A DNA stretch of 64,000 bases from Tenacibaculum sp. Bg11-29 (GCF_002836595.1 NZ_PJBB01000003.1:2541001-2605000), one strand, 5' to 3'; positions 45,086 to 54,801 are shown, numbered from the stretch's first letter. Numbers and translations are program-made. Notes: generated by a model not told the origin, from the sequence alone.

Positions 45086-46777
45086 TTATTTTTTAAAGAA
45101 GGTAGCAGAAAGTTTTTTTATGTTTCCAACATTATCTGATACTACAAGTTTAAAAATATGTTTACTACCTACTAGTTTTTTATCAGTAAAATCGTAGGTA
45201 AGTATTCCTTTTTTATGATTTAATTCCATTAAAATCCATTTTCCATCAATAGAAGCTCTGTAATTTTTAATACCAGACTTACTATCTTTAATCTTTACTT
45301 TTAAAGTTTTGTTTTTTGAAAGCCATTGGCCATCTTTAAAGTTATATAACTTAATTATTGGTTTTGTAGTATCATAAAGTAAAGTATAATTACCTAAGTT
45401 TTTTGTAGTGGTATATATTTTATCAATTTTCTTTTTTGTAGACGTATACCTAGGGTATTTAGAATTCGTAACATTAGCAATGTATACTTGTTGTTTTTGT
45501 TTTTCATTTAAAAAAGAAGTATTAAATGTTAATGTATATCTTTTATCTAGAGGTATAGTTGGGTTATGAATTTTAGCAATACCATTTGTAATAGAAAAAT
45601 CTATAAAACAATCTTCATAAAAAGTGTTTTTAGGAAAAGCAATTGTAACATTGTTTAAATTAAATTTATGAAAATTTTTAGCAACAATTTTATAGTTGGT
45701 CGTATCTTTTTGTTTGAAAACTAAATTACTTTCAACACCTCTAATAGGTATTCTAACAGATGATACGTTATTTTTTAAATCTTTAGCAATAATATCAACA
45801 TTGTAACTTGCGCCATTGATAATCGTAATTTTACCATTGTTAACTAAACCCTCATATAAACTTAAACGATTTGCATTTACTTTATGAGTTTTTTGAACTT
45901 TGTCTCTATAAGTTTTGTAATGCTTATAGTCAATTAATAAATTAATATATTTACTTTCTGCAAAAGAAAAAGTTTCAACATCATGGTAATAAACGGTACT
46001 ACCATTTACTTTCATTTCTAAGCTATAAATACCGTTTTTATTTAAGGCCTCACTTAATCGATCAAAAACACTAATTCCAAAACCTATAATACCACTAGCA
46101 GTAATACTTTCACTTATGTAATTATTGTCTTTTATTTTTTTAAATGAAATAACCGATTTTAAGTTAGAGTTATTTACTCTCGATTGGCCATTTAAAGGAT
46201 ATGCAATTAGTTTTTGAAATGTTGGAGATTTATCATCTTTAGGATCAATACCAAAAAGTAATGGGTTTATAATATGTTCGGTTTTATTGTCTCTAATTTC
46301 ATAATGTAAATGCGGACCACCTGAACTACCAGTGTCACCAGTATACGCAATAATTTCACCTTTTTTTAGAGGGAATTTATCTTGTTTAGGAAATAGATTA
46401 CCCGTTTGATAATTTTCTTTTTTGTATTGAATAGCTTTTATATATCGTTGAATAGTAGGAGCAAATTTTTTGATATGTGCATATACAGTTGTATAACCAT
46501 TTGGATGTTCTACATATAAAGCTTTTCCAAAACCATATTGCGATACTTTTATACGAGAAACATAACCGTTTGCAGGAGCGTAAATAGGAATACCTTGTTT
46601 ACCTTGAGTTTTAATATCTATTCCTGAATGAAAATGATTACTTCGTAACTCTCCAAAAGTACCTGATAATATAATAGGTATTTTTAAAGGCGGAGAAAAG
46701 TAATTTTTTGGATATTGCTTTTGAGCATTACCAAAATAAAAAAAAAGTAGAAAAAAAGTAGTAAAATATAATTTCAA
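45086..46777 (-). CDS. M23-family metallopeptidase (LytM-like)
   Basis: Exported peptidase of 563 residues with signal peptide (MKLYFTTFFLLFFYFGNA). The LytM domain near residues 40-185 has zinc ligands HSGID (H and D) and PHLHYEI, so it is likely active on peptidoglycan crosslinks. The C-terminal 370 residues are beta-rich, Lys-rich repeats of unknown role. It is first gene of a two-gene operon with the TonB receptor. The start is TTG at 46777, with an exact TATTTTTG box upstream; no in-frame ATG precedes it. Confidence 0.88.
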   Translation of the reverse strand: MKLYFTTFFLLFFYFGNAQKQYPKNYFSPPLKIPIILSGTFGELRSNHFHSGIDIKTQGKQGIPIYAPANGYVSRIKVSQYGFGKALYVEHPNGYTTVYAHIKKFAPTIQRYIKAIQYKKENYQTGNLFPKQDKFPLKKGEIIAYTGDTGSSGGPHLHYEIRDNKTEHIINPLLFGIDPKDDKSPTFQKLIAYPLNGQSRVNNSNLKSVISFKKIKDNNYISESITASGIIGFGISVFDRLSEALNKNGIYSLEMKVNGSTVYYHDVETFSFAESKYINLLIDYKHYKTYRDKVQKTHKVNANRLSLYEGLVNNGKITIINGASYNVDIIAKDLKNNVSSVRIPIRGVESNLVFKQKDTTNYKIVAKNFHKFNLNNVTIAFPKNTFYEDCFIDFSITNGIAKIHNPTIPLDKRYTLTFNTSFLNEKQKQQVYIANVTNSKYPRYTSTKKKIDKIYTTTKNLGNYTLLYDTTKPIIKLYNFKDGQWLSKNKTLKVKIKDSKSGIKNYRASIDGKWILMELNHKKGILTYDFTDKKLVGSKHIFKLVVSDNVGNIKKLSATFFKK

Positions 46778-46794
46778 ATCACAGTAGTTTTTAA

Positions 46795-46802
46795 CAAAAA
46801 TA
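46795..46802 (-). promoter_or_regulatory. -7 promoter box for the M23-TonB receptor operon
   Basis: TATTTTTG on the minus strand, exact TAnnTTTG match, 17 bases before the TTG start. Confidence 0.45.
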
Positions 46803-46889
46803 CTAAATTTATGCTAAACACTTAGATGTCTTATAACCAGTTGTTTGGTAAAAATCAATGAAATAGTTGCTATTTAAAATCTAAAATAA

Positions 46890-46897
46890 TAACTTTG
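46890..46897 (+). promoter_or_regulatory. -7 promoter box for the zapB-like/zapA unit
   Basis: TAACTTTG, exact TAnnTTTG match, 27 bases before the ATG at 46925. Confidence 0.5.
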
Positions 46898-46924
46898 TAG
46901 ATATAGTTTTATTCTCAAAAATAA

Positions 46925-47215
46925 ATGAGTAACCATTTAGAAGCAATTCATTTACTGGAAGATAAGATAAAAGAAATACTTTATAAGTATGATTTTTTAA
47001 AAGAAGAAAACCAGGTATTGCTTCAAAATAATGCAAAGTTACATATTTTAATACAAGAAAAAGAAGAGCAGTTAAAAAGAGGGCAGGAGGAATATCGATT
47101 GCTGAAAATTGCTAAAACTATAGAAGGCAGTAACGAAAATACAAGAGAAACAAAACTCAAAATAAATACCTTAGTTCGAGAGATTGATAAATGCATTACT
47201 CTTTTGAATTCATAA
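46925..47215 (+). CDS. Small coiled-coil protein, ZapB-like
   Basis: A 96-residue protein, almost all coiled coil (IHLLEDKIKEILYKYDFL, VLLQNNAKLHILIQEKEEQ) with a Lys/Glu-rich C terminus. It sits 12 bases before zapA, as the ZapB-like partner often does in Bacteroidota; the division role is inferred from context and shape rather than from sequence identity. The gene pair is followed by a 6S-like RNA and rny. Confidence 0.65.
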   Translation: MSNHLEAIHLLEDKIKEILYKYDFLKEENQVLLQNNAKLHILIQEKEEQLKRGQEEYRLLKIAKTIEGSNENTRETKLKINTLVREIDKCITLLNS

Positions 47216-47227
47216 AAAGTTCTTTAC

Positions 47228-47515
47228 ATGGCAAAGATTAAAGTTAATGTAGTTATTGCAGGAAGAACGTATCCGTTGAGTGTTAAAGATACTAATGAAG
47301 AACAGGGGATGCGTATGGCGGCAAAAAGTATTAATAATCTTATAGCTAAGTTTGAACAAAATTATGCGGTAGCAGATAAACAAGATGTATTGGCAATGTG
47401 CGCATTGCAATTTGCATCTAAATTTGAAATAGAATCTTTAACCAATACTAAAGATACAATTGAAATAGTAAATAAAATAAATGATTTAACTAACTTGTTA
47501 GATAAACATTTGTAA
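47228..47515 (+). CDS. zapA: Cell-division protein ZapA
   Basis: FtsZ-ring stabiliser of 95 residues. The N-terminal globular domain starts MAKIKVNVVIAGRTYPLSVK with the conserved EEQGMRMAAKSINNLIAKFE segment, followed by a coiled-coil dimer helix (CALQFASKFEIESLTNTKDT). Length and motif order fit ZapA. In several phyla a 6S RNA gene lies directly downstream, as here. Confidence 0.93.
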   Translation: MAKIKVNVVIAGRTYPLSVKDTNEEQGMRMAAKSINNLIAKFEQNYAVADKQDVLAMCALQFASKFEIESLTNTKDTIEIVNKINDLTNLLDKHL

Positions 47516-47546
47516 CGTTCTTTAAAATAATAATTATTAATATACT

Positions 47547-47709
47547 GCCTACATTAGTACATTGTTTGTTAAACTCAACACTATTTATTTAGAAAGGATG
47601 AGTCTTGGTTGGTAAAGCATGCCGATTTATCTCGGATCCTTGATAAACCAGTTAGTCCTAAACCTGTTTTCTGGAGTTTATAAAACCCATATTAATGTAG
47701 GCTTTTTTT
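47547..47709 (+). ncRNA. ssrS: 6S-like regulatory RNA (6S-Flavo type)
   Basis: The gap between zapA and rny has no ORF but has strong RNA features. A 10-base-pair closing stem pairs GCCTACATTA (47547-47556) with TAATGTAGGC (47693-47702), followed by TTTTTTT. Inside it, AAACTC (47571-47576) pairs with GAGTTT (47674-47679). The internal sequence contains CCGATTTATCTCGG, giving a small hairpin. A long double-stranded rod with internal loops mimics an open promoter, as in 6S RNA, which binds RNA polymerase. Location downstream of zapA matches 6S genes in E. coli and the Flavobacteria 6S-Flavo family. Length about 160 nucleotides. Confidence 0.7.
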
Positions 47710-47728
47710 ATACAATCAAATTAAAATT

Positions 47729-49294
47729 ATGGATGGAATATTATTTCCTGTATTAGCAGGAATTATAGGATTAGCGATAGGTTTTTTTATAGCTAAAATG
47801 TTAGAAAAGTCGAATGCTAATAAGTTAATACAAGAAACAAAGAAAGAGGCTAGAAATATTGTAAAAGAAGCGAAAGTAGAGGCAGATGCAATAAAGAAAG
47901 ACAAGATTTTACAAGCTAAAGAAAAGTTTATTGAATTAAAATCAGAACACGAAAAAGTGATTTTTTCTAGAGAAAAAAAGATTTCTGATGTAGAAAAAAG
48001 AGTTAGAGATAAAGAAAGTCAAGTTTCTTCAGAACTAGATAAAAATAAAAAATTAAACAAATCTGTTGAGAAAAAAGCAGCAGATTTTGACTATAAATTA
48101 GAGTTCTTAGATAAAAAAGAATCAGAGTTAGATAAAATGCATAAGCATCATGTAGATATGCTAGAGAAAATATCTGGTTTATCAGCAGAAGATGCAAAAA
48201 CCGAGTTAGTTTCATCATTAAAAGATGAAGCAAAGGCAGATGCAATGTCATTTGTGCAAAATGCTGTTGAAGAAGCTAAAATGACAGCACAACAAGATGC
48301 TCGTAAAATTGTATTAAATACAATTCAAAGAGTAGGTGTAGAACAAGCTGTTGAAAACTGTGTATCAGTTTTTAATTTAGAATCGGATGATGTTAAAGGT
48401 AGAATTATTGGCCGTGAAGGACGTAATATTCGTGCTTTAGAAGCAGCTACAGGTGTTGAGATTATTGTTGATGATACTCCAGAAGCAATTATATTATCAT
48501 GTTTTGACCCTGTTCGTAGAGAAATTGCTCGTCTATCAATGCATAAATTAGTGACAGACGGAAGAATTCACCCCGCAAGAATTGAAGAAGTTGTTAAGAA
48601 GACAGAAAAACAAATTGGTCAAGAAATTATAGAAGTTGGTAAACGTACAGTTATCGACTTAGGTATTCATGGTTTACATCCTGAATTAATTAAAATAGTT
48701 GGACGTATGAAGTACCGTTCATCATATGGTCAAAATTTATTACAACACTCGCGTGAAGTAGCAAACCTATGTGGTATTATGGCATCTGAAATGGGCTTAA
48801 ATGCTAAAGCAGCTAAACGTGCTGGTTTATTACATGATATTGGTAAAGTTCCAGAAACTGAAAGTGAATTACCGCATGCTTTATTAGGAATGCAGTGGGC
48901 AGAGAAATTTGGAGAAAAACCAGATGTATGTAATGCAATTGGAGCTCACCATGACGAGATTGAAATGAAAAGTTTATTATCACCAATAGTACAGGTTTGT
49001 GATGCTATTTCAGGAGCAAGACCAGGAGCTCGTCGCCAAGTATTAGATTCTTATATTCAACGTTTAAAAGACTTAGAAGATATCGCTTTTGGCTTTAATG
49101 GTGTTCAAAAAGCATACGCTATTCAGGCAGGACGTGAGTTAAGAGTTATGGTTGAAAGTGCTAAAGTAAATGATACAAAAGCAGCTGAATTATCATTTAA
49201 TATTTCTCAGAAAATACAAAATGACATGACCTATCCAGGACAAGTAAAAGTTACAGTAATTAGAGAAACAAGAGCTGTAAATGTAGCTAAGTAA
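47729..49294 (+). CDS. rny: Ribonuclease Y
   Basis: Membrane-anchored endoribonuclease of 521 residues that starts mRNA decay. Features in order: one N-terminal membrane helix ([19 protein letters not shown]), a long Lys/Glu-rich coiled coil (25-200), a KH domain with [15 protein letters not shown] near 225, and an HD domain with [17 protein letters not shown] and [13 protein letters not shown] near 350-370 that binds two metals. A strong bidirectional terminator follows. Confidence 0.96.
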   Translation: MDGILFPVLAGIIGLAIGFFIAKMLEKSNANKLIQETKKEARNIVKEAKVEADAIKKDKILQAKEKFIELKSEHEKVIFSREKKISDVEKRVRDKESQVSSELDKNKKLNKSVEKKAADFDYKLEFLDKKESELDKMHKHHVDMLEKISGLSAEDAKTELVSSLKDEAKADAMSFVQNAVEEAKMTAQQDARKIVLNTIQRVGVEQAVENCVSVFNLESDDVKGRIIGREGRNIRALEAATGVEIIVDDTPEAIILSCFDPVRREIARLSMHKLVTDGRIHPARIEEVVKKTEKQIGQEIIEVGKRTVIDLGIHGLHPELIKIVGRMKYRSSYGQNLLQHSREVANLCGIMASEMGLNAKAAKRAGLLHDIGKVPETESELPHALLGMQWAEKFGEKPDVCNAIGAHHDEIEMKSLLSPIVQVCDAISGARPGARRQVLDSYIQRLKDLEDIAFGFNGVQKAYAIQAGRELRVMVESAKVNDTKAAELSFNISQKIQNDMTYPGQVKVTVIRETRAVNVAK

Positions 49295-49313
49295 TTATAT
49301 AATAAAGAATATT

Positions 49314-49347
49314 AAAAAAGCCTCATCATTTTTGATGAGGCTTTTTT
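49314..49347. terminator. Bidirectional terminator after rny
   Basis: Perfect stem AAGCCTCATCA with its complement, A-run on one side and T-run on the other. It lies between the convergent rny gene and the secreted-protein gene. Confidence 0.9.
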
Positions 49348-49349
49348 GT

Positions 49350-50102
49350 TTATCTATTTCTTCTAGATTTCCCTTTTTGTTCAGGAGTTGTTCTTTTAGA
49401 GTATTTTTTCTTAAAGTAATTTTTATTTTTACGTCTTTTTAGAAGTTTACCACGTTTTCCTGTTTTTGCATTAGGTACTGCTCTGTAATAAAAAAAGTTA
49501 TTATCTTCTTTATATTTACGATAGTTGTTTCTAAAACCTCTTTTGTAAAAGTAAACATTATCATAATCAAAAACATTACCAATATTAATGTCGATATCTA
49601 TGTTTCTGTCATCATTACCATGATAATCATAATCATCGTCGTCATCACTACTACAATAATCATTGTACTTTACATTTCCATAGAATTTAGGGTTTCCCCA
49701 ACGATCATATCTAATTTTTAAATTTCCAACTTTTGAAAGTTTTCCAAAGCTATAATCTATATAAATACGGCCAATTCTCTTTACATTTCCTCTAATATCG
49801 TAGTTTATGAACGTACTTCCTACACGTCTTACCCTACCTTTATAATCACGTTCAATTCGTACACCATGATTGGTTTTAATACGTTTTCCGTAGTAATCTG
49901 TATATCTAGTATTTTTATAATGAGTGTTGTAATCAAAATCTCCATTTAAGTATACATGAAATTCAACATTTCTTTCAATAAAGGTAACAGCGTCGTCGTA
50001 ACGATTTGTAACCCCAATTTCACTAATTGATTTGTTTATGTTATTTGCGTTTACTGTGGCTAATGATATGATTGCTAATAATAAAAGTATCCCTTTTCTC
50101 AT
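49350..50102 (-). CDS. Secreted Asp-rich protein with strongly basic C-terminal tail
   Basis: A 250-residue exported protein with a signal peptide (MRKGILLLLAIISLATVNA). The mature part has strand-like repeats with RVGSTFINYDIRGNVKRIG and KLSKVGNLKIRYDRWGNPKF, then an Asp cluster (CSSDDDDDYDYHG), and a C-terminal tail rich in Lys and Arg (about 45 residues). This arrangement recurs in Flavobacteriaceae secreted proteins, but no domain with a known function is recognised. It may be a surface or matrix-binding protein. Confidence 0.7.
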   Translation of the reverse strand: MRKGILLLLAIISLATVNANNINKSISEIGVTNRYDDAVTFIERNVEFHVYLNGDFDYNTHYKNTRYTDYYGKRIKTNHGVRIERDYKGRVRRVGSTFINYDIRGNVKRIGRIYIDYSFGKLSKVGNLKIRYDRWGNPKFYGNVKYNDYCSSDDDDDYDYHGNDDRNIDIDINIGNVFDYDNVYFYKRGFRNNYRKYKEDNNFFYYRAVPNAKTGKRGKLLKRRKNKNYFKKKYSKRTTPEQKGKSRRNR

Positions 50103-50766
50103 AATTGATAATCTTAGGGTTATGCCTACTCTATATGCTTTTCGGCTACCGCGTTATACTCTTAATTTCAAAGAACGTGCCATAAAATATTATTGAAGAA
50201 TCAAAATATTGTAAAAGTATGTCTTGTTTGTGGGTATTCTTTTTGTTTTTAGGTGTTTACGTTTTTTAAGAATTCTTATATTTTAATGAACTATTATAGT
50301 ACAAGTAGTATATACTTTGTATAAAGCTGAAAGAATTATCTTATTAGAGGTTGCTAATTTGGATTGATAACTATAAAAAGATAAGATTAAAAAAATATAG
50401 AATGCGATTAGTTAGCCATTTCCATTAATTTAATAGGTCAGTGTTTAAATTTTATTAACACTATAATTATAGAGAAACTATTTTGAAGTTAAATAAATTC
50501 GTTATTGAGAGTATTATGTGATATTATTTTAATTATAATAGGTATTATTTTACTCTATAGGTTGATGGTATTGAATATAGTTTTTAAGAATTCAATACAT
50601 TTAGTGTTAGGAATAAAATTTCTAATACAGTTGATCGTTTTATTAATGAAAATGTGTTTTGTAATCATAATAGAATTAAAAAAAATATCAAATAAGTAAT
50701 ACGACCAATGAGGTATTATCATGTTTTTTAAATTAAGAAGTTTAGACCGGTGGGAGTTTAATTATG
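50103..50766. other. Gene-free stretch with possible coding relics
   Basis: No intact gene. A 64-residue plus-strand ORF at 50505-50699 is hydrophobic and unsupported. Another frame in the same place reads EFNTFSVRNKISNTVDRFIN with an in-frame stop before it, which may be another relic of the glycosidase gene that is recognisable further on, but I cannot prove it. Confidence 0.35.
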
Positions 50767-51103
50767 TGAAAGTGGAAGGGAGGTATAGATAACACAATTC
50801 GTTTTTATGTTGCCAAAATTTTAAAAAAAGCAGAAGGAAGCTATTCAATGAATGAAGAAAGGGTAGATTTAAACTCATATTTATTTGCTGAAAAATTATA
50901 TTTAAATACATTAGCTTTATCAATAGATAAAAATAAAAAAATTATTAAAGCTGCTATTCAAATAATAAAAGGAGTAAAATGTGTTTTATAGTAAAGAAAT
51001 ATCTATTCGAGAAAATTACCACGCTATAACAGATGAAGGTTTAAAAGCAAATAACTTTAGCTGGAGTGAAGTACATATAATTATGTTATTACAAAATAAA
51101 TAA
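50767..51103 (+). pseudogene. Remnant of a trehalase/GH63-like glycoside hydrolase
   Basis: Coding-like pieces match the (alpha/alpha)6 glycosidase pattern. Around 50768 the ESG of ESGWDN is visible but frameshifted; the next frame reads DNTIRF, then GSYSMNEERVDLNSYLFAEK and LYLNTLALSIDKNKK, to a stop at 50989. A third frame reads FYSKEISIRENYHAITDEGL and KANNFSWSEVHIIMLLQNK to a stop at 51103, corresponding to the C-terminal end of GH63/MGH1-like enzymes. About a hundred residues are missing between the two pieces. So the gene is dead, with an internal deletion and at least two frameshifts. GNAT starts one base after the final stop. Confidence 0.6.
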
Positions 51104-51104
51104 G

Positions 51105-51617
51105 ATGAAAATTAGATTATCAGTTATAAGTGATTCAGAAAGTATCATGAAAATTATTAAAGGAGCTCAAAAACTTTTAGCTTCATTAAATATTGATCAA
51201 TGGCAAGATGGATACCCAAATGAGGTTCAAATTTTAAATGATATTAAAAATAATGAAAGCTATGTTATATTAAATAAAGAACAGAAAATTATTGCAACTT
51301 TTATGTTTACAACAAATAAAGAACCAAATTATAGTATTATAGATGGTGAATGGCTTACTAATAATTTAGCAAAATACGGTGTTATTCATCGTGTTGCTGT
51401 TTCTCAAAAAACAACGAATAAAGGTATAGCAAAACATATTATTTCATATTGCGAAGCGAGTTTAAAAAAGCAAGAAATTCCTGCAATGAGAATAGATACA
51501 CATAATGATAATTTAGGAATGCAGCACATTTTAAATAAGTTAAGTTATATATATTGTGGTATTATTACTGTAACGAATGGAGATAGTCGATTAGCATTTG
51601 AAAAACTATTACAATAA
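51105..51617 (+). CDS. GNAT-family N-acetyltransferase
   Basis: A 170-residue cytoplasmic acetyltransferase-like protein. The core region has strands with VIHRVAVSQKTTNKGIAKHI, matching the acetyl-CoA pyrophosphate-binding loop (Q/R-x-x-G-x-G/A), and an N-terminal helix-strand module (SESIMKIIKGAQKLLASLNI). It starts right after the glycosidase remnant and ends five bases before the large fusion gene, so the two intact genes are probably an operon. Acceptor substrate unknown. Confidence 0.82.
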   Translation: MKIRLSVISDSESIMKIIKGAQKLLASLNIDQWQDGYPNEVQILNDIKNNESYVILNKEQKIIATFMFTTNKEPNYSIIDGEWLTNNLAKYGVIHRVAVSQKTTNKGIAKHIISYCEASLKKQEIPAMRIDTHNDNLGMQHILNKLSYIYCGIITVTNGDSRLAFEKLLQ

Positions 51618-51622
51618 ATAAA

Positions 51623-54600
51623 ATGAACTACGATAAAATAAAAATAACATCCCAACAAGCAGAAAATATATTATTACAAGAGTTTAATATAAATGGTAAA
51701 GCTAAAGAATTACCTGGTGAAGTTGATTTTAATTTTAGAATTAAAGTTGAAGGAGAAGATTTATTTATATTGAAAATATCTCGCCCAAATGAAAATGAAA
51801 GTTATTTAGATTTTCAACAAAAAATATTACAACAAGTTGAAAAAAAAGGAAAAGATTTACTTGCCCCAAAAGTAATTAAGAATAAAAACGGCAAAACAAT
51901 ATCTAATATAACAGATGATTTTGGAAACGAACGTAAGGTTCGTTTATTATCTTGGATTTCAGGAAGAGTTTGGAGTAGTGTAAACCCGCAATTAAACGAG
52001 TTAAGATATAGTTTAGGTGAACAATGCGGTAAGTTAACAAAAGCGTTAGAAGGTTTTGAGCATTTAAAAGGAAATAGAAAGTTTGAATGGGATGTAGCAC
52101 AAGCACTTTGGACTACCGAGTATATCCATCTATTTGATAAAGAAGAAAAAACAATACTTCAATATTTTCAAGATAAATTTAAAAAAGAATCAAGTTCTTA
52201 TGAAACATTAAGAAAAGCAGTAGTTCATAATGACGCTAACGATAACAATATTATTGTTTCAAATAGTCTTGTTAGCCCTAAAGTAAAAGCGGCGATTGAT
52301 TATGGGGATGCTATTTACACACAAATAATTAATGATGTTGCCATTACTTGTGCCTATGCAATAATGCATCATAATAATCCATTACAGGCAGCTTTACCGA
52401 TAATTAAAGGATATCATGCATCGTTTTCTTTAAATGAAGAAGAATTAAAGCATTTGTATACAGTAATTGCTATGCGTTTGGTGATTTCTGTTACAAAATC
52501 GGCAATTAATAAGCAAAAAGAACCAGATAATACGTATTTATTAATTTCTGAAAAACCAGCATGGGAAGTCTTGAAAAAATGGATGCAAGTGTCATCAGAA
52601 TTTGCTGAATATTCATTCAGAAAAGCATGTGACTATTCAGCACACCCAAAAGAAGAAGAATTTAAAGAATGGGTTTCAGAACAAAATGTATCATTTTCGG
52701 CATTGTTTCCATCAATAAAAAAAGAAACAATTTATCCATTAGATTTAAGTGTAGCGAGTTTATGGTTAGGAAATACATCCGAATTTAACGATTTAGAATT
52801 ATTTCAATTTAAATTAAATCAGTTACAAAAAGAATATACTACAAAAATAATAGCTGGCGGATATTTAGAAGCAAGATCGTTATATACATCTAGTGATTAT
52901 GATCGTGTAGGTAATAACGGAAAAGAAAGCAGAACTACGCATTTGGGTATTGATTTTTGGTTGCCTGCTGAAACACCTATACATAGTCCGTTTAACGCAA
53001 CTATTACAACAGTAACTAATAATGATAAATTTAAAGAATATGGAGGGCTTATAATTTTAAAACATAAAATTAATACTTTAGAGTTTTATACACTTTACGG
53101 ACATTTATCAAAAGAAAGCTTAGAAAATAAAAAAGTAGGAGATGCTATTTTCAAAGGAGATTGTATAGGGTATTTAGGTAATTCAAACGAAAATGGTAGT
53201 TGGGCATCACATTTACACTTTCAAGTAATGTTATCTATGTTAAATTTAGAAAATGATTTTCCAGGAGTTGCTTATTATTCAGAAATAGATGTTTGGAAAA
53301 GTATTTGCCCTAACCCAAATTTGTTCTTTAAATCAAAAATATTAAATCAACAGACTAAACAAACCAATGAAGAATTAATAGCTTATAGAAAAGAGCATTT
53401 AGGTAAAAGTTTAAGTTTACAATATAAAGTACCTGTAAAAATGGTACGAGGTAATGGTGTTTATTTAATAGATCAATACGGAAATAAATATATAGATACA
53501 GTAAATAATGTAGCGCATGTAGGACATGAACATCCAGCAGTTGTAAAAGCAGGACAGCAACAAATGGCAGTTTTAAATACCAACTCTCGTTATTTACATG
53601 AAAACATTAACGAGCTAGCAAAAGAGTTAATAGCTACATTCCCACCAGAATTAAATGTAATACATTTTGTAAACTCAGGTTCTGAGGCAAATGAATTGGC
53701 AATACGAATGATAAAAGCTAATACAGGACAGTGTGATATTATCGCTTCAGAAGTTGGATATCATGGTAATTCTAATATGTGTATAGATATTTCCTCTTAT
53801 AAATTTGATGGAAAAGGAGGGAAAGCAACTCCTGAACATACGCATATTATTCCTCTGCCAGATACATTTAGAGGAAAATACACCGATGATGATGCAGTAA
53901 CTAAATATGCAAAAGAGGTATTAAAACAAATTGTTTCTATTAAAGAAAAGGGAAGAAATGTAGGAGCTTTTATTATAGAGCCTATTATATCTTGTGGTGG
54001 TCAGGTAGAGCTACCTAAGGGCTTTTTAGCAAAGGTTTATGAATACATCCGCAATGAAGGCGGTTTGTGTATTTCTGATGAAGTACAAACTGGTTGCGGC
54101 CGTATGGGAGAAACCTTTTGGGGTTTTGAATTACATAATGTAGTTCCTGATATTGTAACGATTGGTAAACCGTTAGGAAACGGACACCCTTTAGCGGCAG
54201 TTGTTTGTACACAAGAAGTAGCGAATAAATTTTCGAACGGAATGGAGTATTTTAATACGTTTGGAGGGAACCCTGTTTCTTGTGCTATTGGTACCGCAGT
54301 AATACAGACGGTTAAAAGAGAAAAATTACAAGAAAATGCATTAGTAGTTGGTAAGTATTTAAAAAGTGAATTAAAAAAATTAGCAAATAATTATCCAATA
54401 ATAGGTGATGTTAGAGGTAAAGGATTGTTTTTAGGTTTTGAATTGGTAGATGTTGATAAAAAACCGTTACCAGAGCATGCTTCTTATTTGGCAAACAGAA
54501 TGAAAGTTCATAGAATTTTAATGAGTACCGATGGACCTGATAATAATGTATTAAAAATAAAACCACCTATTATATTTTCTAAAGAAAATGCAAATGAGTT

Positions 54601-54658
54601 GCTATTTTATTTAAAAAAAATAATTAAAGAAGATTTTATGATGCAATTTAATAGTTGA
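51623..54658 (+). CDS. Triple fusion: APH-type kinase, M23 peptidase-like domain and class III aminotransferase-fold phospho-lyase-like domain
   Basis: A 1011-residue cytoplasmic-looking protein (no signal peptide). Residues 1-330: aminoglycoside/choline-kinase fold with catalytic VHNDANDNN near 200 and AIDYGDAIYTQ near 225, resembling hydroxylysine kinase. Residues 400-575: LytM/M23 fold with both zinc motifs kept (HLGIDFW near 438, HLHF near 529). Residues 590-1011: class III PLP aminotransferase fold; PLP Lys in TIGKPLGNGHP near 848. Similar kinase plus PLP-lyase pairs (hydroxylysine kinase with 5-phosphohydroxylysine phospho-lyase, and ethanolamine-phosphate phospho-lyase) act in series: phosphorylate, then eliminate phosphate. 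The fusion suggests one pathway; substrate is inferred, not shown. Confidence 0.85.
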   Translation: MNYDKIKITSQQAENILLQEFNINGKAKELPGEVDFNFRIKVEGEDLFILKISRPNENESYLDFQQKILQQVEKKGKDLLAPKVIKNKNGKTISNITDDFGNERKVRLLSWISGRVWSSVNPQLNELRYSLGEQCGKLTKALEGFEHLKGNRKFEWDVAQALWTTEYIHLFDKEEKTILQYFQDKFKKESSSYETLRKAVVHNDANDNNIIVSNSLVSPKVKAAIDYGDAIYTQIINDVAITCAYAIMHHNNPLQAALPIIKGYHASFSLNEEELKHLYTVIAMRLVISVTKSAINKQKEPDNTYLLISEKPAWEVLKKWMQVSSEFAEYSFRKACDYSAHPKEEEFKEWVSEQNVSFSALFPSIKKETIYPLDLSVASLWLGNTSEFNDLELFQFKLNQLQKEYTTKIIAGGYLEARSLYTSSDYDRVGNNGKESRTTHLGIDFWLPAETPIHSPFNATITTVTNNDKFKEYGGLIILKHKINTLEFYTLYGHLSKESLENKKVGDAIFKGDCIGYLGNSNENGSWASHLHFQVMLSMLNLENDFPGVAYYSEIDVWKSICPNPNLFFKSKILNQQTKQTNEELIAYRKEHLGKSLSLQYKVPVKMVRGNGVYLIDQYGNKYIDTVNNVAHVGHEHPAVVKAGQQQMAVLNTNSRYLHENINELAKELIATFPPELNVIHFVNSGSEANELAIRMIKANTGQCDIIASEVGYHGNSNMCIDISSYKFDGKGGKATPEHTHIIPLPDTFRGKYTDDDAVTKYAKEVLKQIVSIKEKGRNVGAFIIEPIISCGGQVELPKGFLAKVYEYIRNEGGLCISDEVQTGCGRMGETFWGFELHNVVPDIVTIGKPLGNGHPLAAVVCTQEVANKFSNGMEYFNTFGGNPVSCAIGTAVIQTVKREKLQENALVVGKYLKSELKKLANNYPIIGDVRGKGLFLGFELVDVDKKPLPEHASYLANRMKVHRILMSTDGPDNNVLKIKPPIIFSKENANELLFYLKKIIKEDFMMQFNS

Positions 54659-54801
54659 AAAAATGAGAAATTTCCTGATGTAACTTATGCTAGATTTGTA
54701 AACCTCATTTTAGTACCAGTAACTGATATATATATGTTAAAATAATGTTGAAGATAATTAAGAAATAAAGCTGAAAAAGATATTAATTAAAAATAAAAAA
54801 A

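Noticed and set aside
50505..50699. Plus-strand 64-residue hydrophobic ORF as a membrane protein
   Set aside because: No recognisable family and a different frame in the same place looks like a relic.
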